From the NCBI RefSeq assembly GCF_023100805.1, contig NZ_CP095855.1:5311001-5375000 (forward strand): DNA of 64,000 nucleotides, written 5' to 3'. This document shows positions 1-9,272 of this stretch, in pieces; position 1 is the stretch's first letter; each line of letters starts with the position of its first letter. Origin of the DNA: Chitinophaga filiformis (GTDB taxonomy: Bacteria; Bacteroidota; Bacteroidia; Chitinophagales; Chitinophagaceae). The notes below the pieces were generated by a model. It saw nothing but the letters and a program-made list of their open reading frames with translations, searched no databases and was not told where the DNA came from. Both the position numbers and the translations under genes were made by a program.

Positions 1-1217
1 TCAAAGTAAGTGATCCGTATGATGTTAAAGCATCTTTGAGTGAACAGCTGTTTGTTTCAGGAAATTGGTCATCGCCCTGGAGAGTAATGATAATTGGTCA
101 TCTCGAAGAGATTGTTGCATCTACCTTAATTGAAGATGTCAGCACTCCCAATCAATTGTCCGATACCGATTTTGTAAAGCCAGGAGCTGTTTCATGGAAC
201 TATTGGGCATACAATCATGGTACAAAAGATTACCAACGCGTTGTTGAGTATGTGGATCTCGCGGTGAAAATGAAATGGCCTTACACATTGTTCGATTGGG
301 AATGGGATCAAATGGGAAACGGCGGGAACCTGGCCGATGCAGTAAAGTATGCACGCAGCAAAGGAATTAAACCCCTTATGTGGTATAATTCAGGCAAATC
401 GGGGCCTACACCGGTAGCACGATTAAATACACATGAAAGCCGGATGAAGGAGTTTGAGTGGTTAAATCATCTGGGCATTTATGGTATAAAGGTCGATTTC
501 TTCGATGATGATAAACAGCATACTATTGCCTATTACCTGGACATTCTTCAGGATGCCGCTACATTTAAGCTGATGGTCGACTTTCATGGCGCCACGGTGC
601 CCAGAGGCTGGTCCAGAACATATCCTAATCTGATGACCACAGAGGCTGTTTACGGAGCCGAATGGTATAATAACGGCCCTACAATGACTACAAAGGCCGC
701 CTGGCACAACACCGTGCTGCCGTTCACCCGCAACGTTGTAGGCGGAATGGATTACACACCGGTTACCTTTACGAACTCTCAACATCCTCATATCACGACC
801 TATGCTCATGAACTAGCGCTGGCAGTTGCATTTGAATCAGGATTACAACATTTTGCAGACAGGCCGTCTGGTTACTTGCAACTACCTTTACCAGCAATGA
901 AATTTTTACAGGAAGTTCCTGTGGCCTGGGACGATACTAAGCTCGTGAATGGCTACCCGGGGGAAAGGATCGTTCTGGCGAGACGCAGTGGCAGCAAATG
1001 GTATGTGTCAGGGTTAAATGGCACCGACGCCAGTCAAACCCTGGAATTAACTTTTAAATATTTATCGCCAGGTAAATATACACTTACGTTAATAAGCGAC
1101 GGAGCAACAGATCAAGCATTCAAAATTGAGAATATTGCTGTCACCCAGGCAGGAAAAATTAAAGTAAAATGCCTGCCACGGGGAGGATTTACAGGATATC
1201 TGCAAAAAGTGAAATAA
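1..1217 (+). CDS. GH97 family glycoside hydrolase, 5' end outside window
   Basis: The reading frame is open from base 3, so the true start lies upstream and only the catalytic and C-terminal parts are present. GH97 enzymes are periplasmic or secreted alpha-glucosidases or alpha-galactosidases of Bacteroidota. The barrel reads KPGAVSWNYW, WPYTLFDWEWD, GIKVDFF and LMTTEAVYG. By analogy to the retaining subgroup, the Asp of KVDFF would be the nucleophile and the Glu of TTEAVYG the acid/base; inverting (SusB-type) members lack that Asp. A retaining alpha-galactosidase-like enzyme is therefore more likely than a SusB-type alpha-glucosidase. A complete paralogue lies at 57.9-59.8 kb. The gene converges on the next one and shares a terminator with it. 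Confidence 0.9.
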   Translation, partial: KVSDPYDVKASLSEQLFVSGNWSSPWRVMIIGHLEEIVASTLIEDVSTPNQLSDTDFVKPGAVSWNYWAYNHGTKDYQRVVEYVDLAVKMKWPYTLFDWEWDQMGNGGNLADAVKYARSKGIKPLMWYNSGKSGPTPVARLNTHESRMKEFEWLNHLGIYGIKVDFFDDDKQHTIAYYLDILQDAATFKLMVDFHGATVPRGWSRTYPNLMTTEAVYGAEWYNNGPTMTTKAAWHNTVLPFTRNVVGGMDYTPVTFTNSQHPHITTYAHELALAVAFESGLQHFADRPSGYLQLPLPAMKFLQEVPVAWDDTKLVNGYPGERIVLARRSGSKWYVSGLNGTDASQTLELTFKYLSPGKYTLTLISDGATDQAFKIENIAVTQAGKIKVKCLPRGGFTGYLQKVK

Positions 1218-1226
1218 TACATTCAG

Positions 1227-1280
1227 CAGGAAAATCAAAAGTGAAAACTGTCCGGTCAGTTTTCCCTCTTGATTTTCCTG
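1227..1280. terminator. Bidirectional terminator between convergent genes
   Basis: Arms CAGGAAAATCAA (1227-1238) and TTGATTTTCCTG (1269-1280) are perfectly complementary. An inner stem GAAAACTG / CAGTTTTC closes a six-base loop. The minus-strand gene ends inside the hairpin: its TGA lies at 1256-1258, so its last codons form one arm. The A/T-rich arms suit transcription from either side. Confidence 0.7.
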
Positions 1281-2779
1281 TTGATGGATACCTGTTGCGG
1301 AATGAGTGTTAAAACCACTTTATAGCCTGTTTTTTTCTCCCAGCGTGCCACTAGCCATGCAATAAAGCTCAGGGAAAAAATGTCGTTATTTTCCACGTTT
1401 TCCAACATGCCTGAAACTGTCCTTTGATACGCCGATGAAAAAATCACATCGGGGTTTTGCAGGTACTTTTCTACCTGCTTCAGGAATAATAGCACCCGCT
1501 CTTCCGAAGTTTTCAGCAGATATTTTTTATAACGCCGCCGGAAGCTGATCAGTCTTGACATGGCGAGCTCGATGTTAGAGAACTGTGCATGCACCAGAAT
1601 TTCTGCCAGGTTCTTTCGAATGGTCCATAACATTCCCATCCTTTTTTCATACCAGGCATCAGTACGCGTCAATAAAGCCAGCTGTTTCAGGCAGCGCCGG
1701 TCATCGCACAGCGCTAAGAACATGGTCAGGCATATTCTTATGTCTTCGACATCTTCCGGTTTCGCTGTATGTTTGGTATTGGCCAGCGATTCCTGCAGCA
1801 TGGAGATTGCGTCACCGGCAAAACCAGTAAAGAACAGGTTGAGTGCAGAGAGTAATTGATGACGCAAATGAAACGACGCCTGGTAGCGGCTATCCGTCTC
1901 CATGAGCGCTGTCATTTCCTTTAGACAGGCTGTACTCCTGGCAAAATCTTTTCGCCTCAGGTGGAAATTTGCCAAAAAGTACAGGATGGAGATATGGTAA
2001 AAGAGATTGGCCTGTTTTTTATGTCCCTGTTCCTGAATAAATTGATTTGTACGGTTGATATAGCGTTCTATTAATCCATAATTCTGTTGAATTGCCGCAT
2101 ATTCATTAGCGAGGAAAAGGATCTGGTAAATGGACTTATAGGTCATGATCTCCTGAACGGCAATTTTGTATTTCCTGATGGTGGTGATCATCAGCGATGT
2201 TAAATTGACGATCTTTCCCTTCAGGTGTATTTCCTTTAGTTCCTGCCTTAAAAATGCATAGGCCATATTAAGTTTAGCCTCGCGTTGCATATACGCCTGG
2301 TTTTGGAGAAAGCGTGCGGTCAACACGTCAAGGTCTTCTGCCCCTGGCAGATGAGCATACTGCAGCTTTAAGAGCAGGAGCTCATTCAACAAATTAAACT
2401 GCTCCGATTGTTCAGCCAGTCGCTCGGCCTTATCTAAACATTTGAAAGCAATTTTGACCACATCATTTTCTAATAAGAAACGGCTCACCACGACCAGGCG
2501 CAGCGCGTCATAAGTGTCAGAATGAGTGCTTTCGAAGGCTTTCTGCGATAAGAATAGCAGCAGATTATCCTGCAGCCTTTTGCGCAAAGCATGGTATGCA
2601 TCATTATTTTTCTCCGATGTATAGAGGTTATTTAAGCCATCTATATCGTCAGTTTCCAAAAAATCAAGCAATTGCAGGTTTTTCACATCCAACCTTTTGT
2701 TTTTGCGATGTAAAAACTGCCTAAATAATTGTTTTTCAAATGAATTTAGCAAATTCACCAATTCCGAAAGCGAGTCCAT
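1256..2779 (-). CDS. Hypothetical helical protein, 507 aa
   Basis: I do not recognise a named family. The protein is soluble with no signal peptide. It is rich in Leu, Lys and Gln and is probably almost all alpha-helical in a TPR-like solenoid (for example KCLDKAERLAEQSEQFN and RKDFARSTACLKEM). Helix-turn-helix pairs of about 35-40 residues recur through residues 80-430, which suggests a cytoplasmic scaffold or protein-binding role. A near-match to the Bacteroidota -7 element (TACCTTTA on the minus strand, 2811-2818) lies 32-39 bases before the ATG. The gene is monocistronic, divergent from the YiaA/B gene and convergent with GH97. Confidence 0.7.
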   Translation of the reverse strand: MDSLSELVNLLNSFEKQLFRQFLHRKNKRLDVKNLQLLDFLETDDIDGLNNLYTSEKNNDAYHALRKRLQDNLLLFLSQKAFESTHSDTYDALRLVVVSRFLLENDVVKIAFKCLDKAERLAEQSEQFNLLNELLLLKLQYAHLPGAEDLDVLTARFLQNQAYMQREAKLNMAYAFLRQELKEIHLKGKIVNLTSLMITTIRKYKIAVQEIMTYKSIYQILFLANEYAAIQQNYGLIERYINRTNQFIQEQGHKKQANLFYHISILYFLANFHLRRKDFARSTACLKEMTALMETDSRYQASFHLRHQLLSALNLFFTGFAGDAISMLQESLANTKHTAKPEDVEDIRICLTMFLALCDDRRCLKQLALLTRTDAWYEKRMGMLWTIRKNLAEILVHAQFSNIELAMSRLISFRRRYKKYLLKTSEERVLLFLKQVEKYLQNPDVIFSSAYQRTVSGMLENVENNDIFSLSFIAWLVARWEKKTGYKVVLTLIPQQVSINRKIKREN

Positions 2780-2920
2780 AGGGTGAAACAGTTACTATTT
2801 TTAATGCATTTAAAGGTACAAAATTGAAAATTATATCGTCAGTAATTTACACAATCTGCCTTTTTTAGGTCTGCTTTACGGCCGACATTTGTTTCATATT
2901 AATCACTAAACCAAAGTAAT

Positions 2921-3388
2921 ATGGAACCGCTACTTCGCAGAACAGAAGAAAATACACCCAACATGAAACAGGGTGAGCATACCAGAAACCCATTTAAGCC
3001 AACCGGCGCATTTATAGGGGCATCCTGGCTTGCCCTATTGATAGGATCTGTGGGCTATTGTATTGGCTTATGGAATGCCAATATGCAATTGAACGAAAAA
3101 GGCTACTATCTGACTATTTTATTGTTTGGCCTGTTCTCTGTCATCTCGGTACAAAAAAGTGTCAGAGACAAGGCTGAAGGAATTGCCGTTACAGAGCTAT
3201 ACTACGGTCTAAGCTGGTTTGCCTCCATTGCGGCAGTACTGTTATTGACAATCGGCCTCTGGAATGCAAATATGACGCTGAGTGAAAAAGGTTTTTACGC
3301 TATGGCATTCTGCCTTAGCATGTTTTCATCCATTGCTGTTCAGAAGAACACCCGCGACTCGAAGTTAGCCGGGAACCAGGAAGTGTAA
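2921..3388 (+). CDS. YiaA/YiaB-type inner membrane protein
   Basis: The protein is a tandem duplication of a two-helix unit. Each half has a GLWNANM motif followed by an EKGYY/EKGFY turn and ends in a VQK..RD motif, the pattern of the YiaAB two-helix domain. Four membrane helices lie at about residues 28-48, 62-78, 93-112 and 125-140. The function of this family is unknown. The first ATG gives 155 aa; an internal ATG at 2963 (MKQGEH) would give 141 aa and lies behind a purine-rich stretch, so it may be the true start. A strong terminator follows. Confidence 0.8.
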   Translation: MEPLLRRTEENTPNMKQGEHTRNPFKPTGAFIGASWLALLIGSVGYCIGLWNANMQLNEKGYYLTILLFGLFSVISVQKSVRDKAEGIAVTELYYGLSWFASIAAVLLLTIGLWNANMTLSEKGFYAMAFCLSMFSSIAVQKNTRDSKLAGNQEV

Positions 3389-3402
3389 CGTAGCGGTTAC
3401 AG

Positions 3403-3450
3403 CCCCGCAGTCGCTTGCCTGCAAGCCTGCGGGGTTATCTTTTGTTGTTA
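3403..3450 (+). terminator. Rho-independent terminator after the YiaA/B gene
   Basis: CCCCGCAG (3403-3410) pairs with CTGCGGGG (3427-3434), and an inner stem GCTTGC / GCAAGC sits inside. The T-rich run TTATCTTTTGTTGTT follows on the plus strand. Confidence 0.85.
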
Positions 3451-3520
3451 TAAAAACATGGATGGCTATGATCTGGTAGCTTCACCTTAGCTGAACAAAG
3501 CAGGGCGAACTAACCAAAAA

Positions 3521-3551
3521 GGGTCTTCAAATCCAAACAACTTGAAGACCC
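3521..3551 (-). terminator. Terminator of the 1527-aa surface protein gene
   Basis: GGGTCTTCAA (3521-3530) pairs with TTGAAGACCC (3542-3551). Read on the minus strand the stem is followed by TTTTTGG, which fits an intrinsic terminator about 60 bases past the stop codon. Confidence 0.75.
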
Positions 3552-3613
3552 TTGTAATTGCAATTGCTATTAACAGCAACTACAGGTAAAGCGAACCATC
3601 TCACATCTGGTCC

Positions 3614-6600
3614 TTATTGCACTTTCACGAACTGAAAATATCTTGTTTTACCTGATCTCCTTCTCGTTTCCACGAAATACGTACCGCCTGGCAGGGCTGA
3701 CACATTAATGCTGATCTTTTCCTGCCTGCCGGCATTGCTCATCGATAGTACGCGTATACCCAAACTGCTGAAAACGGTAATTGTAGAAATATAGTCAAGT
3801 CGGTTTTCATCCTGCACATAGAGCGTTGAGCTTACGGGATTGGGATACCAGCGGTAACCCGCACTGACTGACGGCGTTTCGGGTGTAGCTGTAGGCACGC
3901 TAAACCTCATGGTAACTGCATTGCTTACAGCCCTGCAACCTGCATCTGTCTTTCCTATACATCTGACCTTATCACCGCTTTTAGCAGGTGCGTAATCTAT
4001 CAAAATACCCACAGCGCCGCTGATGTCCTGCCAGTCGTGCAAATGGGTGCTATCCTGCCATTGATATTCAAAATCCGTACTCCAATAGTTGTTGGTGGCC
4101 CTCAAACGGCCCTTAGTTCCGCCGATAACGACGGTATCCCCTGAAATCCTGACATCGGGTGTTTTCACGGTCATCCTGATTATCCCGCTGGTGGCCTGAG
4201 GCTGACGGCGACAGGCAGAAGGGCTGGTAAGCACACACTGAACGACGTCTTTGTCCCGCAGCGTTGAGGGGGAGAATACCCTTGCGTTTGGACCTGTGGC
4301 AATCCCATTCACCAACCACTGATAGTTGTTCACCGGACCGGCATTATCCGGAGTTGCCAGAAACACCACAGTAGCCCCTTCACAAGCGGTAGCACTATTG
4401 GTCCATATACTAACGGAAGGCGCACTCGTATCCTTTAGTGCCAGTGTAATAATATTACTTTGGGCCGGGTTGGGATATGCACAAGTGGCAGCGCTTTTCA
4501 TCAGTACCTGCACGTAGTCGTTCTTCCTGAGGCGTGAACTGGTAAATGTTGCACTGTCAACGCCCTGAGATATATTATTTACCCTCCAGTCATATACCGG
4601 CAGGCTACCCGGATTCCGGGGCTTTGCCGTAAATGTAACAGGTGTTCCCAGACAGGCCTCGCGGTCAGATACGCTTATCTGCACGGAAGCAGTATCGCCA
4701 TTCACATAGACGGTTATAGTGCTGCTGGTATCGCTATATTCATGGCCGCAAATATCACTATACATGGCGATCACCCGTACCCGATCCAGATTCCGCAGCG
4801 TATCGAATGAACGCGTATCATCCAGAAAGTAACCAACATCCTTTCCATTGATCTGCCACTGCCAACGATAATAATGGTTATAGCCGGCAGGGCCGGTAGT
4901 GTCGGTTGCAGCAAAGCTTACCCGTTTCCCAAGACAGAAAGTAGTGTCAGTGGCTGTAACGATTAAACCAGGACTGGGCGTATAGTTTAATTGCAGTACA
5001 AAAGTGCTGCTGTAGCGTCCATCGACGATGCAACGGTATTTATAGCCATTCCAGGAAACAGGTGTACTATCGAATTGCAGGGTGTTCGTCGTTTCGCCGG
5101 ATAAGTTGGCGCTGCTAACAACATTGGTAAACCCGCTGCCGGCGTCCTGTTGCCATTGATAACTGCTTCCGCTGATATCGGACACCAGTGTGTTGCCACC
5201 TTGCCTGCTGGTACACATAGGCGTGATGACCGGAACATTGACTGTATTTTTATACACAATGACGGGTTGGGCATCATACAGGCTCGATGCAACAAGGTCA
5301 GGTTTGCCATCCCCATCAAAATCCGCCGCTGCAACCGCCCTGGCATAGATATGGGTGGAGTTGGCGCCAGGTCCATATACCAGGTCGTCTATTTTGGGAG
5401 TACCGGGTTGGGAACTATTCTTTCCTATCATAAATTGTCGGGATCGTCCGTAAGCGCCAACAACTATATCAGGTCTGGCACTTCCGCTGAAATTTGACAG
5501 GCATGCTCCATTCCCATTCCCATCTGGCAGCGGCATGACAACAGGAGGTAAAAAGGAAAAGCTGCCATTGTTCCGAAGTACGCAGATATTATCGTCATTG
5601 CAAATAACAACATCCGGTTTGCCATCCATGTCGAAATCCACGATTGAAATAAAGCTGGCCTGAAAACTGATGCCCGGCACACTTACCCTGACGAATGAAC
5701 CGAAAGAAATCTCTCCCGGGATACTGGTATTGTGGAACAATAAAATGCTGCCGGTGGTGATACTGCTGGAAAATGCGATGACATCTTTCAAACCATCACC
5801 GTCCAGGTCGCCGGCAGCGATGCCATCAACTGTCTCCGAAGCATCGAAATTTTGTGTGGCGCCGAAAGACAGGGAGCCTGGCACGCTTGTATTCCTCATT
5901 ACACAAATGCGATATTCTTCAAATGAAGTCACCGCAATATCGTTTTTCCCATCCTTGTCCAGATCCGTAATTACCGCTTTCTGAGTGCCTCTTCCGGCCG
6001 GGACCAGGTATTCCCTGTCAAACGAAACTACACCCGGGCTACTTGCATTCCGATACACTTTAACAAACTTGTCATTCGTTGGCATCACCACGTCAGGACG
6101 CCCGTCGCCGTCCAGGTCGTTTATAGCAAAGCCACCGAATGTAGGGAAGTAAATATAACCCACATTCACTCTTGACGCGAAGGAAAGTCGCCCGGCGGTG
6201 GTTGTATTACGGTAAACCGCCAGCGAATCGCCCTGTGCTACCCCCAGATGTACAACCAGGTCGGGTTTTCCGTCGCCATCGATGTCTTTTCCCTGTAAGT
6301 CAGAAGGAATTCGCGCGCCTTTATTCAGCGTCAGGGCCTCGGTAAAAGAATTAGGTGTAAAATTCTCAGTACTGTCAGCAAACGGTACATTGAAGGGCAA
6401 GGGGGATTCTCCCAAAAGGCCATTGTCCCTATTAAGCACCTGAATGGTACCCATGCTGGCCCCAACAGGCACAGTACATACAATTTGCCCGGAGGAAACC
6501 GACTGTAGCGTTGCCGGAACAGTTCCAAAGAAAACGTTATTCTGTGAAGGGTTTGCACTAAATCCGCTACCGGTGATCGTTACAGTGGTTCCTGTTATGC

Positions 6601-8197
6601 CCGCTGAGGGACTGACGGTCTCTATCACCGGAGGCGCCGAAACGGGCGGTGGATTATACGTGAATTCGCCAACCGGCATGTTGCTATAGAGCTGCTTCAA
6701 GGTAATACTTCCTGTAGCGCCGCCGGCAACGACAGCCGTAATCACCGTATCAGATACAACAGTAAAGGAAGCTGCAGGCGTACCACCAAACGAAACACCG
6801 GATACCCTGGAAAATTTTGAACCGGATATGGTTACGAAGGTACCTTTACTGCCCGATTTTGGATAATAGGAGGAGACTTCTGCGGTTGGCACTACGTCAA
6901 ACTGCCGGTATTTTGTGAGGGTATCGGAATTTCCTCCGGCAGAGACGATCAATTGTAGTGTATCAACACTACTGCCTATATCATGTATATAAGATGCGTT
7001 ATAGCCTGTGCTTACTAAAGAGCCATTGACCAGCCATTGGTATTGATATCCTGTATGGGAAAAATTCAACAGTTGAACTTCACCATCTGTATACATTCCG
7101 CTTGTGTCTGTTTTAAAATATGCGGCTATTGGGGTTCCTCCGCCGTTCGCTGTCATTTCCAGGTATCCATGCCCCCCACCTGCCCACAGCTGTGTGGCGG
7201 AAAGGCATTGCAGGTCAATATGGGAATAACCGAGGTAAGTGAAATTATTTTCCCTGGGGAGCGGTTCCCAGGTTACGCCGCTGTTTGTTGTTTTATAAAC
7301 CCTATACGGAGCTACCAGTGCATAGCCGGTATTGACGTCGGTAAACCGCATCTTATCACAATTGAAGGGAGTGGCTTCAACGTCATTTTGAAGGGTCCAT
7401 TGCTGGCCTCCGTTCGTTGTTTTATAAAAGTAGCGGTTCTGCTCCTTGTACATGCTTAGCCAGCCGACGTTGGCATCGAGAAAATACGCATAGGTCAGGA
7501 CACCCGTCTGAGGCAATGTGATGCGCAGCCAGGACGTTCCGCCATTGGTAGTCTTTATTAACTTGCTTGCATAATAGTTGGTACCTATAGCAATTATATT
7601 ATTGTTATCAACCGCCTCGAGATGGTCTAAATAGGCCCCGGCCTGCACCGTCTGCACAGACCAGTTCACCCCTTTGTCTGTCGTCTTCAGAATACGGTCT
7701 GCGTCAACAGCATAGCCAATATTATCATTTTGAGGGAAAATGATGTCCTTTATCCCCGTCTTCAGTTCCAAAGGATCATACTGTGAATGGAATACCAGCT
7801 TAAAAGAATTTCCGCCATCGGCAGAATATAAAATAGCGGGTACAAGTCCATAATCTCCATATACGATAAGGGTGTTCTTATCGAAGGCCTTCACGCCCCC
7901 GATACCAAAGCCGAATGTTATATTGATATTCGTATAGCTGCCATAGTTAACGTTAGTGGCTGTAATGAATTTCTTTGTAAACGTTCTGCCGCTGTCGGCC
8001 GTATAGCCGATCCAATTGTCAAAAGCCACATAGCCTTCAGCCGGTGAATAAAAACTTACTTTTTTGATATTGTTGTCTTCATCGGTATCCAGGTACATCT
8101 GCCGCATCTGTGCCAAAGCAGGTGAAAGGGAAAAAATGTAAATAGTAACAAGGGATAAGAAGCCTTTAAAGACTGTTTTCAGGTGGTATAGGTACAT
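3614..8197 (-). CDS. Giant secreted multidomain protein with T9SS sorting domain
   Basis: The 1527-aa protein is probably exported by Sec and then by the type IX system to the cell surface or medium. In order it shows: a signal peptide (1 to about 29, ending ALAQ); BNR/YCF48-like propeller repeats (about 40-350: TTDKGVNW, TTNGGTSW, TTNGGQQW, TTNSGVTW); a PKD-like region; two IPT/TIG domains (about 450-610, SPSAGITGTTVTITGSGF); six FG-GAP/VCBS repeats with Ca-binding DxDxDGxxD loops (about 640-1000, such as DIDGDGKPDLVV); several Ig-like modules with QWLVNG-type strands (about 1010-1420); and a type A sorting domain (last about 80 residues, RWYPNPVSSTLYV ... GTYFV). No catalytic domain is visible, so adhesion or glycan binding is a reasonable inference. 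Its promoter region is duplicated. Confidence 0.9.
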   Translation of the reverse strand: MYLYHLKTVFKGFLSLVTIYIFSLSPALAQMRQMYLDTDEDNNIKKVSFYSPAEGYVAFDNWIGYTADSGRTFTKKFITATNVNYGSYTNINITFGFGIGGVKAFDKNTLIVYGDYGLVPAILYSADGGNSFKLVFHSQYDPLELKTGIKDIIFPQNDNIGYAVDADRILKTTDKGVNWSVQTVQAGAYLDHLEAVDNNNIIAIGTNYYASKLIKTTNGGTSWLRITLPQTGVLTYAYFLDANVGWLSMYKEQNRYFYKTTNGGQQWTLQNDVEATPFNCDKMRFTDVNTGYALVAPYRVYKTTNSGVTWEPLPRENNFTYLGYSHIDLQCLSATQLWAGGGHGYLEMTANGGGTPIAAYFKTDTSGMYTDGEVQLLNFSHTGYQYQWLVNGSLVSTGYNASYIHDIGSSVDTLQLIVSAGGNSDTLTKYRQFDVVPTAEVSSYYPKSGSKGTFVTISGSKFSRVSGVSFGGTPAASFTVVSDTVITAVVAGGATGSITLKQLYSNMPVGEFTYNPPPVSAPPVIETVSPSAGITGTTVTITGSGFSANPSQNNVFFGTVPATLQSVSSGQIVCTVPVGASMGTIQVLNRDNGLLGESPLPFNVPFADSTENFTPNSFTEALTLNKGARIPSDLQGKDIDGDGKPDLVVHLGVAQGDSLAVYRNTTTAGRLSFASRVNVGYIYFPTFGGFAINDLDGDGRPDVVMPTNDKFVKVYRNASSPGVVSFDREYLVPAGRGTQKAVITDLDKDGKNDIAVTSFEEYRICVMRNTSVPGSLSFGATQNFDASETVDGIAAGDLDGDGLKDVIAFSSSITTGSILLFHNTSIPGEISFGSFVRVSVPGISFQASFISIVDFDMDGKPDVVICNDDNICVLRNNGSFSFLPPVVMPLPDGNGNGACLSNFSGSARPDIVVGAYGRSRQFMIGKNSSQPGTPKIDDLVYGPGANSTHIYARAVAAADFDGDGKPDLVASSLYDAQPVIVYKNTVNVPVITPMCTSRQGGNTLVSDISGSSYQWQQDAGSGFTNVVSSANLSGETTNTLQFDSTPVSWNGYKYRCIVDGRYSSTFVLQLNYTPSPGLIVTATDTTFCLGKRVSFAATDTTGPAGYNHYYRWQWQINGKDVGYFLDDTRSFDTLRNLDRVRVIAMYSDICGHEYSDTSSTITVYVNGDTASVQISVSDREACLGTPVTFTAKPRNPGSLPVYDWRVNNISQGVDSATFTSSRLRKNDYVQVLMKSAATCAYPNPAQSNIITLALKDTSAPSVSIWTNSATACEGATVVFLATPDNAGPVNNYQWLVNGIATGPNARVFSPSTLRDKDVVQCVLTSPSACRRQPQATSGIIRMTVKTPDVRISGDTVVIGGTKGRLRATNNYWSTDFEYQWQDSTHLHDWQDISGAVGILIDYAPAKSGDKVRCIGKTDAGCRAVSNAVTMRFSVPTATPETPSVSAGYRWYPNPVSSTLYVQDENRLDYISTITVFSSLGIRVLSMSNAGRQEKISINVSALPGGTYFVETRRRSGKTRYFQFVKVQ

Positions 8198-8231
8198 TAA
8201 AATAGTTTTAGTGGCATATAGCTACAGGGCG

Positions 8232-8239
8232 CAAAGGTA
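8232..8239 (-). promoter_or_regulatory. -7 element (TACCTTTG), proximal promoter copy
   Basis: This is an exact match to the Bacteroidota -7 consensus TAnnTTTG. It lies about 35 bases before the ATG of the 1527-aa gene. A clear -33 TTG was not identified. Confidence 0.55.
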
Positions 8240-8308
8240 TTCAATTTATTTTACCGTAAAAGCCGGAGGAGTTAGATTGTGCTATGTCAGAGATATGAAA
8301 TAAGGGTG

Positions 8309-8316
8309 CAAATGTA
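8309..8316 (-). promoter_or_regulatory. -7 element (TACATTTG), distal promoter copy
   Basis: This is the second exact TAnnTTTG match, at the equivalent place in repeat unit 2 and 77 bases further upstream of the 1527-aa gene. Confidence 0.5.
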
Positions 8317-8415
8317 TTCACTCTATTTCACGATAAAAAGTCGAGAGGAGTGGATTGTGCTATGTCAGAGATATGAAACGCAGGCATTTTCAACAAGCAT
8401 ACTCCGAACGAAAAA

Positions 8416-8443
8416 ACCCTTCAAATCCAGTGACTTGAAGGGT
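8416..8443 (-). terminator. Terminator of the 121-aa secreted protein gene
   Basis: ACCCTTCAA (8416-8424) pairs with TTGAAGGGT (8435-8443). Read on the minus strand a TTTTTT run follows the stem. The stem and loop resemble the hairpin at 3521-3551. Confidence 0.7.
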
Positions 8444-8539
8444 CTTATTCATATTTCTTTCCGTTCCTCTTCTCCTTCGAATTTGAACAATTACCCGCGT
8501 GGCCAGGGGATTGGTCCGGAAACAATTAAACATCAACAC

Positions 8540-8905
8540 TTAGTTGCAAAAAGGATAAAGCGGGCAGAGTTTCAACTTCGCTTTTTTGATAGACTCAACG
8601 CTAACTTCATACTCTTCGGTATTGTTGGTTTTAGGCGTTTGTGCACCTTTGATCTCTGTTAACAATGTCCGGTAACGTTCCAGGATCTTAGCCAGGTTTT
8701 TGCTCGAGCCGTCTTGCTGGTAGGCCTCTGCAGCTTTCTGATTTAAGACATCAAATGCCTTATTTGCGTTGTCGTTAATAACGACATTCGCCAGGATCTC
8801 GCGTTTGGCTTCAGCCATCTTTACACTCAATGAATCTTTGGATTGTGCTTTTGTTTGCAGGCTGAAAAGCAGCAGGAATCCACATAATAGTTTGTACATC
8901 TTCAT
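8540..8905 (-). CDS. Small secreted protein of unknown function
   Basis: The 121-aa protein has a clear signal peptide (KLLCGFLLLFSLQTKAQ, cut near residue 21). The mature part is mostly helical and charged, and ends with two Cys in KLCPLYPFCN that could form a disulfide. I do not recognise the family. It is monocistronic, with a terminator downstream and a small palindrome about 110 bases upstream. Confidence 0.65.
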   Translation of the reverse strand: MKMYKLLCGFLLLFSLQTKAQSKDSLSVKMAEAKREILANVVINDNANKAFDVLNQKAAEAYQQDGSSKNLAKILERYRTLLTEIKGAQTPKTNNTEEYEVSVESIKKAKLKLCPLYPFCN

Positions 8906-9272
8906 AAGATTTAGTTAAAAAGGAACTAAATGAGTGCGGTTCAAGCAGACTAAATAGTAGTGTCTGGTATTTTACTTTTGACAAACATTTAATTCCCAAA
9001 GCTGTAAAAGTACCAACTACCTGGTAGTTTTACAAACTCCCCTGACAGATTGGGTTATAAATTTTAGTAAATGCTAACATTATTGTCCGGAAAGGCCACA
9101 GAAATCTCCAGGCTTTTTATTTGCAGGCACGTCCGGGCCTGGTCGTCCCGGATCGCAGGCTACCAGTTTATTGATAAATCGGGTACAGCTAATAATAGCC
9201 TTTATGAGAAGCGCTTTTTTATCCTGGTAGGGTTATATCGTGATGTAACTACGACTGTTGCTGGCGCCGGGT
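8906..9272. other. Intergenic region with a palindrome
   Basis: I see no supportable gene in these 367 bases; short frames here lack family-like composition. The only structure noted is the symmetrical site AACTACC-T-GGTAGTT at 9015-9029, which has the form of a dimeric repressor operator. Confidence 0.4.

Larger units (their letters stand above)
8227..8380. repeat. Imperfect 77-bp tandem repeat carrying promoter elements
   Basis: Unit 1 starts at 8227 (GGGCGCAAAGGTATTCA) and unit 2 at 8304 (GGGTGCAAATGTATTCA). Both end in the same block around GTGCTATGTCAGAGATATGA. Each copy carries a full TAnnTTTG match on the minus strand. Confidence 0.85.

Noticed and set aside
1..1217. The left GH97 as a pseudogene starting at TTG 36
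   Set aside because: The frame is open to the window edge, so the apparent short start is an artefact of the cut.
5150..5497. 115-codon frame opposite the T9SS protein
   Set aside because: It is a shadow of the FG-GAP and Ig region on the real coding strand.
8227..8380. The tandem repeat considered as a CRISPR or phage attachment site
   Set aside because: There are only two units, no spacer pattern, no cas genes and no integrase; the promoter explanation fits better.
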